Below, piece by piece: positions 59,994 through 64,000 of a stretch of DNA of 64,000 nucleotides; the stretch's first letter is position 1; each line of letters opens with the position of its first letter. The notes below the pieces were generated by a model. It was not told the origin of the DNA. It worked only from the letters and a program-made list of their open reading frames with translations, and ran no database searches. The position numbers were made by a program, and so were the translations under genes. This DNA comes from MTP4 sp052056915 (GTDB taxonomy: Archaea > Halobacteriota > Methanosarcinia > Methanosarcinales > Methanosarcinaceae), in contig NZ_CP195119.1 in the NCBI RefSeq assembly GCF_052056915.1, positions 558,001 through 622,000 of the forward strand, read 5' to 3'.

Positions 59994-62900
59994 TCATTTG
60001 AATCTTTCATCGGAACCGCTGTCCGGGCGATAACGCATGAGGTCCAGCCCTTCCACCGCAGCCTTGACGAAGTTTCGGGGCCTGTCAAGCGGGAGGTAAG
60101 AGTAAAGGTTTTTTTCAGACGAATAACCGTAGGCTTCGGAGTAGATTTTTTCTATATTTCCGAGCAGGGTTTGCAGGGATGGTTCGTCCAGGGTTTCAAG
60201 TTCTATCCGGCCCATGGAACCAAAGAGAGAGGATATTTTCGAAAACTGTTCCATGGATTCAAGCATTTCGGGCACGAATGAAAAGATCAGTTTCAGGTCA
60301 GATTCCCTCTCCCAGAGGTACGGGACAGGCTGCTGCGTCATTTTGCTGTAGATCAGGCCGCTTTTCTTTCCCAGGATGTCAGCGTCCTGGGTGTCGTCTA
60401 TCAGGGACTCGTCTGAATTGCTCAGCAGGACAAGACCCCTGAGGGTGTTGAGGGCCTTGTCGAACTGGTAATCCGTATACCAGTAAGGGTCAACCGTCTC
60501 GGCTTCGTCGAAAAGGATGAGGACCCCTTCCAGCCCCAGGATGTGCTTTGCAGCCCAGCTTAAGCCGTTGAGCAGGTTGGAGTAAAGATTTGCCGCAGTC
60601 TGGTGTTTCTGGAGGACGGGAAAACCTGCAGGCCCTTCCCTCCTGCCTTCGATCCATTCGAAAAGCCACTCCCGATCCTTCCCTTCCTGCCAGGCCTCCT
60701 GCATTTTGCCAAGGTAGGGATGGCTACTGATCTTTTCTACTTCAGGACTTTCACTTTCGTTCAGGAGGGTAAGGAATGCCCTGAAATCCCTCAAAGCCCC
60801 GTTTTCCCTGAAACAGAAATTGTTTACAAAGCTTTCATACAGCTGGTGAGGCTTGTGGAAAGGAGTCTCCTGAGCATCGATTTCGATCCTGGCAACCCCC
60901 CAGTTTTTCCTGAGCGCCGTTTCCGAGAGCATCTCAAGGAAATGAGTCTTTCCACTTCCGTATTCCCCTATGACCTGCAGGGATCCTCTTCCTGAATCGA
61001 GCCAGCTACAGGCTTCAAGGAATTCTTTCTCCCTGCCCACTGAATACTTTTCAACACAGGAAAGAGGCACACCTCCAAGCCTTAGCGCCTCAATTATCCT
61101 GCGGGCTGCAATTCTCGGTTTGACATCCTCTCCGGGAGCGTTTCCATTCCCGGGACCCGGGACTTCCGCTTTAAGCTCGGCAGCATTTTGTTCAATTACC
61201 GGAGATTCGAGTTCAGAAGATTCAAGTTCAGAAGATTCGAGTTCAGAAGATTCGAGTTCTGGAGTTTCAAGTTCTGGAGATTCAAGTTCTGGAGATTCGA
61301 GTTCAGAAGATTCAAGTTCTGGAGATTCGAGTTCAGAAGATTCGAGTTCTGGAGTTTCAAGTTCTGGAGTTTCAAGTTCTGGAGTTTCAAGTTCTGGAGT
61401 TTCAAGTTCTGGAGTTTCAAGTTCTGGAGATTCGAGTTCAGAAGATTCGAGTTCTGGAAGTTCGTTTACCTCCCCGGTAAGTTCAGCAATTGATTTCAGA
61501 AGTGTTTCAGTACCTATTCCAGCAGAAGTCATAGGAGTTACAGGAACAGCAGATTTGGATGCCACATGTTCGGACTCTACAGGTTCAAGTGCTGTGGGTT
61601 CAGAGACTACAAGTTCAGAAACAGTAGATTCAGATTCCAAAGGTTCAGAAACAGAAGATTTGGATGCCACATATTCGGACTCTACAGGTTCAAGTGCTGT
61701 AGGTTCAGAGACTACAAGTTCAGAAACAGCAGATTCGGATTCCAAAGGTTCAGAAACAGAAGATTTGGATGCCACATATTCGGACTCTACAGGTTCAAGT
61801 GCTGTAGGTTCAGAGACTACAAGTTCAGAAACAGCAGATTCGGATTCCAAAGGTTCAGAGGCTACAAGTTCAGAAACAGCAGATTCAGAAACAGCAGATT
61901 CAATATCTGGTTCCGTGGTTATTTCGGGAGAAGCACGACTTATTTCTTTATCTGTCTCTGTATCTTCTTCTGTTTCACCAATTTGTTCGTATTTCTGCTT
62001 TTCATCCGAAGTAATCGAATTTATGGTAGCCAGCAAATTAGAGATTCCTGTCGAATCCTTATTTATTTCCGCTTCAGAAGTTTCTGCAGGAGTTGAAGTT
62101 GCTGAAGGTTCGGTCTTTTGCGCAGGGCCTGGTACTTCCCCTGAGAAGGAAACGTTCGGAACTGGACCTTCTGGAGCCCTTTCGTCCTCTAAAGGCTCAG
62201 GGGTTTTCAGCAAATTCAGAATTTCGTCAAGAGGCGAAGATTTTTCCAGGGCAGCCCCTTGCGAGTCCGTTAAATCAGCTGTTTTTCCGGAATTCGGGGA
62301 TGCCGGATTGGAGGGGACTTCCAGCTGGTTTATCAGTTCTCCGGTGTGTGTTACTTCCGGAAGTTCAGGGATCTTCAAAATATCCGAGATTTCTATCGGA
62401 TCCATTTTTACGGGAGCCGGGCTTTCAACCGGAGCAAGCACCTCCAATACGGCTTTTTCCTCAGCAGGCTCCTTTACCCCTTCAGGTTCGGGTTTATCCA
62501 GTTGATTTGAGACTTTCAGCAGGTCGAAGATTACGGGGACTGCAGGGGTTTGTGTTGCTTTCGGTGTTTTCTTTAAGGCGGGGGTTTTTGTCAGATCAGA
62601 GATTTTGGTAAGATCAGAGACTTCAGTCGGATCAGAAGTTTTAGTCGAATCGGGGGTTTTTGCCAGATCCGGGGCATCCATTGAATCCGGAAGACTGATT
62701 GAGGAAAGGGTTTTAATGTCAAGGGCAGCTCTGGGAGGAGGGCTGATTTTTTCAACCCTGCGGCCTTCGGAAGACAGAAGACTTGTCTCCTCAGGCAGGG
62801 ATAAGGGCAGGGCTTCGACTGTGTCAATTACCTTTTCAGGGGGTTTGCTGCTTTTCAGCCTCTCCTTTGCTTTCCCGGTTTCTTTTGTTTTCCTTTCGGC

Positions 62901-63008
62901 TTCTGCTTTTGAAGAGCCTCCAAAAATCCGGCGGCTCAATTTACTCAAAATTTCAGTGAATTTTCCAAATTTAGGGAGTCTAAGTCCTAAAAAACTTTTT
63001 CCGGTCAC
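59994..63008 (-). CDS. DUF2791/BrxD-like ATPase with long acidic repeat region
   Basis: 1004 residues. GTG start at 63008 behind AGGTGGT. N-terminus basic (LGLRLPKFGKFTEILSKLSR); residues about 80-600 are low-complexity, Glu/Pro/Ser/Thr-rich, with a 35-residue repeat (VSEPLESESAVSELVVSEPT, about three copies) and a 5-residue repeat (PELET/SELES, about 20 copies). The ATPase (from residue 628, RRIIEALRLGGVPLSCVEKY) has Walker A GEYGSGKTHFLEM near 684 and Walker B VLILFDEAETVDP near 833, and resembles the BrxD P-loop family (DUF2791), where IIEALR-GxVP is a hallmark. Downstream dead helicase gene, upstream a second DUF2791 gene. Role unknown; genome defence or DNA maintenance is a fair guess. 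Confidence 0.8.
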   Translation of the reverse strand: MTGKSFLGLRLPKFGKFTEILSKLSRRIFGGSSKAEAERKTKETGKAKERLKSSKPPEKVIDTVEALPLSLPEETSLLSSEGRRVEKISPPPRAALDIKTLSSISLPDSMDAPDLAKTPDSTKTSDPTEVSDLTKISDLTKTPALKKTPKATQTPAVPVIFDLLKVSNQLDKPEPEGVKEPAEEKAVLEVLAPVESPAPVKMDPIEISDILKIPELPEVTHTGELINQLEVPSNPASPNSGKTADLTDSQGAALEKSSPLDEILNLLKTPEPLEDERAPEGPVPNVSFSGEVPGPAQKTEPSATSTPAETSEAEINKDSTGISNLLATINSITSDEKQKYEQIGETEEDTETDKEISRASPEITTEPDIESAVSESAVSELVASEPLESESAVSELVVSEPTALEPVESEYVASKSSVSEPLESESAVSELVVSEPTALEPVESEYVASKSSVSEPLESESTVSELVVSEPTALEPVESEHVASKSAVPVTPMTSAGIGTETLLKSIAELTGEVNELPELESSELESPELETPELETPELETPELETPELETPELESSELESPELESSELESPELESPELETPELESSELESSELESSELESPVIEQNAAELKAEVPGPGNGNAPGEDVKPRIAARRIIEALRLGGVPLSCVEKYSVGREKEFLEACSWLDSGRGSLQVIGEYGSGKTHFLEMLSETALRKNWGVARIEIDAQETPFHKPHQLYESFVNNFCFRENGALRDFRAFLTLLNESESPEVEKISSHPYLGKMQEAWQEGKDREWLFEWIEGRREGPAGFPVLQKHQTAANLYSNLLNGLSWAAKHILGLEGVLILFDEAETVDPYWYTDYQFDKALNTLRGLVLLSNSDESLIDDTQDADILGKKSGLIYSKMTQQPVPYLWERESDLKLIFSFVPEMLESMEQFSKISSLFGSMGRIELETLDEPSLQTLLGNIEKIYSEAYGYSSEKNLYSYLPLDRPRNFVKAAVEGLDLMRYRPDSGSDERFK
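61199..61460 (-). repeat. 15-bp coding minisatellite in the BrxD-like gene
   Basis: About 17 copies of a 15-bp unit (GATTCGAGTTCTGGA and variants on the plus strand) encode PELET/SELES on the minus strand. A second block at 61560-61915 repeats a 105-111-bp unit about three times. Confidence 0.9.
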
Positions 63009-63036
63009 GGCACCACCTGGGGGAGTAATTTGAAAA

Positions 63037-63124
63037 TAAATACTGGGAATTAATATTGGGAATTAATATTGGGAATTAATATTGGGAATTAATATTGGGA
63101 ATTAATATTGGGAATTAATATTGA
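63037..63124. repeat. 13-bp minisatellite ahead of the BrxD-like gene
   Basis: About six copies of GGGAATTAATATT, between the GTG start at 63008 and the inserted element. It lies in the leader of the BrxD-like gene. Confidence 0.85.
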
Positions 63125-63184
63125 AAATCGAGGATTTGAATAAAAAGCAAAGAGTATAATATATTAAATTTATTTAATGCTTAA

Positions 63185-63300
63185 TAGAAGTTACGCACTT
63201 GGGAAGTAAAAACAAGCACATGAGACCTTACCAATAAAATAATTATTTAGATAGTTTGGAGTCTCATCCCACTGTTTTTTGTTTCAACTGCGTAAGTCCT
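63185..63300. mobile_element. MITE-like insertion with 7-bp target duplication
   Basis: About 116 bp, no ORF. The ends are inverted repeats: AGAAGTTACGCACTTG (63186-63201) on the left and, read inward on the other strand, AGGACTTACGCAGTTG (63300-63285) on the right; similarity continues to GAGAC / GAGAC about 40 bases in. The bases just outside are TGCTTAA on both sides (63178-63184 and 63301-63307), a 7-bp target-site duplication. Such ends look like those of Methanosarcina insertion sequences, so it is probably moved by a transposase elsewhere. It sits 7 bp beyond the stop codon of the upstream DUF2791 gene. Confidence 0.7.
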
Positions 63301-63314
63301 TGCTTAAATTTTTA

Positions 63315-64000
63315 TCAGGTTTTCTCCGCCCCCTTCACATTTTCCATACTGTTTGCTTTCAGGGCATGGAAGGAAGGGACAATCAGCTGGACAAAGAGGC
63401 GGTTGTATGCGATTTCTCCGTAGCTTTCCTGGTCGGCTTTTTCAGCAACTTCCCTGATCGTGGCTTCCAGTTCGGCCTCATCGAATTTCACTTCGTGGGC
63501 GATTTCGTAGATCCTGGCAAGCTTTGCCCCGATTTCGGTCAGGAGGTCCACGGGGTCTTTTGAGAGGTTTTCAAGGTCGATCTTGACTCCCGTGGGGTTG
63601 ATTTCCCCTTCAAAGGTGGTCGAGAGGCGCTGGTTGAGGGCTTCGTAGACATTTGTCCTGCCTTCCAGGAAGCTCTCGTCAGGCACGGCATAGAAGACCA
63701 TGGTTCCTTTCAGGGCACCCCGGCTGCAGGCATCCACCAGTTCCCTGAGGTTCTGGAGGAGGGTGCTGCGTTCCCTTGTGCTCATGCTGGGAGTCTGTTC
63801 GGCTTCGTCCAGCAGTACTATAAGCCCCGAATACCCGGTTTTCAGGACAAACTGGACAAGGCAGCGCAGCATCTTGAAGGCGCTTGACCTGTCGATTTTC
63901 TCGTATATGTGCAGCTCGTTCAGGAGGTTTGCGGAGGGGTTTTCTCCTTTGAGCCACTGCACGATGAGGTCGAAAAGTTCTTCGTCTCCCTCATAAAGGG
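63315..64000 (-). CDS. DUF2791-like ATPase, C-terminal part (runs off the window)
   Basis: Open to the right edge; 228 codons are visible and the start lies outside. The visible part begins LYEGDEELFDLIVQWLKGEN and carries Walker B GLIVLLDEAEQTPSMSTRER, then STLLQNLRELVDACSRGALK and a sensor-like FYAVPDESFLEGRTNVYEAL, continuing to LIVPSFHALKANSMENVKGA. The layout matches the C-terminal half of BrxD-type ATPases and the paralogue encoded next (59994-63008). First visible gene of the three-gene cluster with the dead helicase. Confidence 0.75.
   Translation of the reverse strand, partial: LYEGDEELFDLIVQWLKGENPSANLLNELHIYEKIDRSSAFKMLRCLVQFVLKTGYSGLIVLLDEAEQTPSMSTRERSTLLQNLRELVDACSRGALKGTMVFYAVPDESFLEGRTNVYEALNQRLSTTFEGEINPTGVKIDLENLSKDPVDLLTEIGAKLARIYEIAHEVKFDEAELEATIREVAEKADQESYGEIAYNRLFVQLIVPSFHALKANSMENVKGAEKT

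Noticed and set aside
60970..62505. 511-codon Ser-rich open frame on the plus strand
   Set aside because: Antisense to the repeat region of the BrxD-like gene; the Ser runs are the reverse reading of the Glu/Ser repeat.

Overview
The window reads as chromosome of a Methanosarcina-type methanogenic archaeon. The signs are an F420H2 oxidase (FprA), Sep-tRNA:Cys-tRNA synthase beside tRNA-Cys, DtdA, a separate archaeal ThrRS editing domain, an iron-sulfur flavoprotein (Isf), PGF-type cell-surface proteins, KaiC-like ATPases, a response regulator with a methanogen-type output domain, long AT-rich promoters with archaeal TATA boxes, and many short intergenic tandem repeats. The species cannot be named from sequence alone.

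Layout. 0-12.7 kb: a small membrane protein, bacterial-type Lon with a MarR gene upstream, a GNAT, an aldo/keto reductase with ferredoxin-type clusters, an RND/MMPL exporter with its own MarR, a desulforedoxin-like mini-protein, two DUF3147-like membrane proteins and DtdA. 13-22.5 kb: two paralogous secreted beta-helix (NosD-type) proteins flanking two small exported proteins, then a voltage-gated-type K+ channel and a YbjQ protein. 23-34 kb: glutamine synthetase, FprA, then a sulfur/cysteine block: an HTH regulator divergent from iscS-iscU, nadA, tRNA-Cys(GCA)-pscS and a free-standing Thr editing domain. The same palindrome (TCACAATTGTGA) lies in front of iscS and of tRNA-Cys, with a half-site in front of the regulator, suggesting one small regulon. 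34-38.5 kb: an amino-acid permease and an ornithine/lysine decarboxylase, each followed by a copy of a conserved two-hairpin RNA candidate. 38.5-47 kb: a surface protein, Isf, then an island with a transposase relic, broken genes and a large protein of foreign look that carries an in-frame TAG (possible pyrrolysine codon). 47-58 kb: tRNA-Leu, CutA, an S2P-type protease, a K+ channel plus TrkA protein, two KaiC-like ATPases with a response regulator, and an intron-containing tRNA-Arg. 58-64 kb: a minus-strand cluster of two DUF2791 (BrxD-like) ATPases and an Lhr/BrxHI-like helicase that has lost its catalytic motifs; it runs off the right edge.

The strongest candidates for something new are the paired two-hairpin RNA, the cysteine/Fe-S regulon, the amber-interrupted 1191-residue protein with its small secreted partner, the BrxD/dead-helicase operon, and a family of hairpin repeats placed downstream of plus-strand genes. 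All assignments come from reading the sequence and remembered family motifs; no database search was run.
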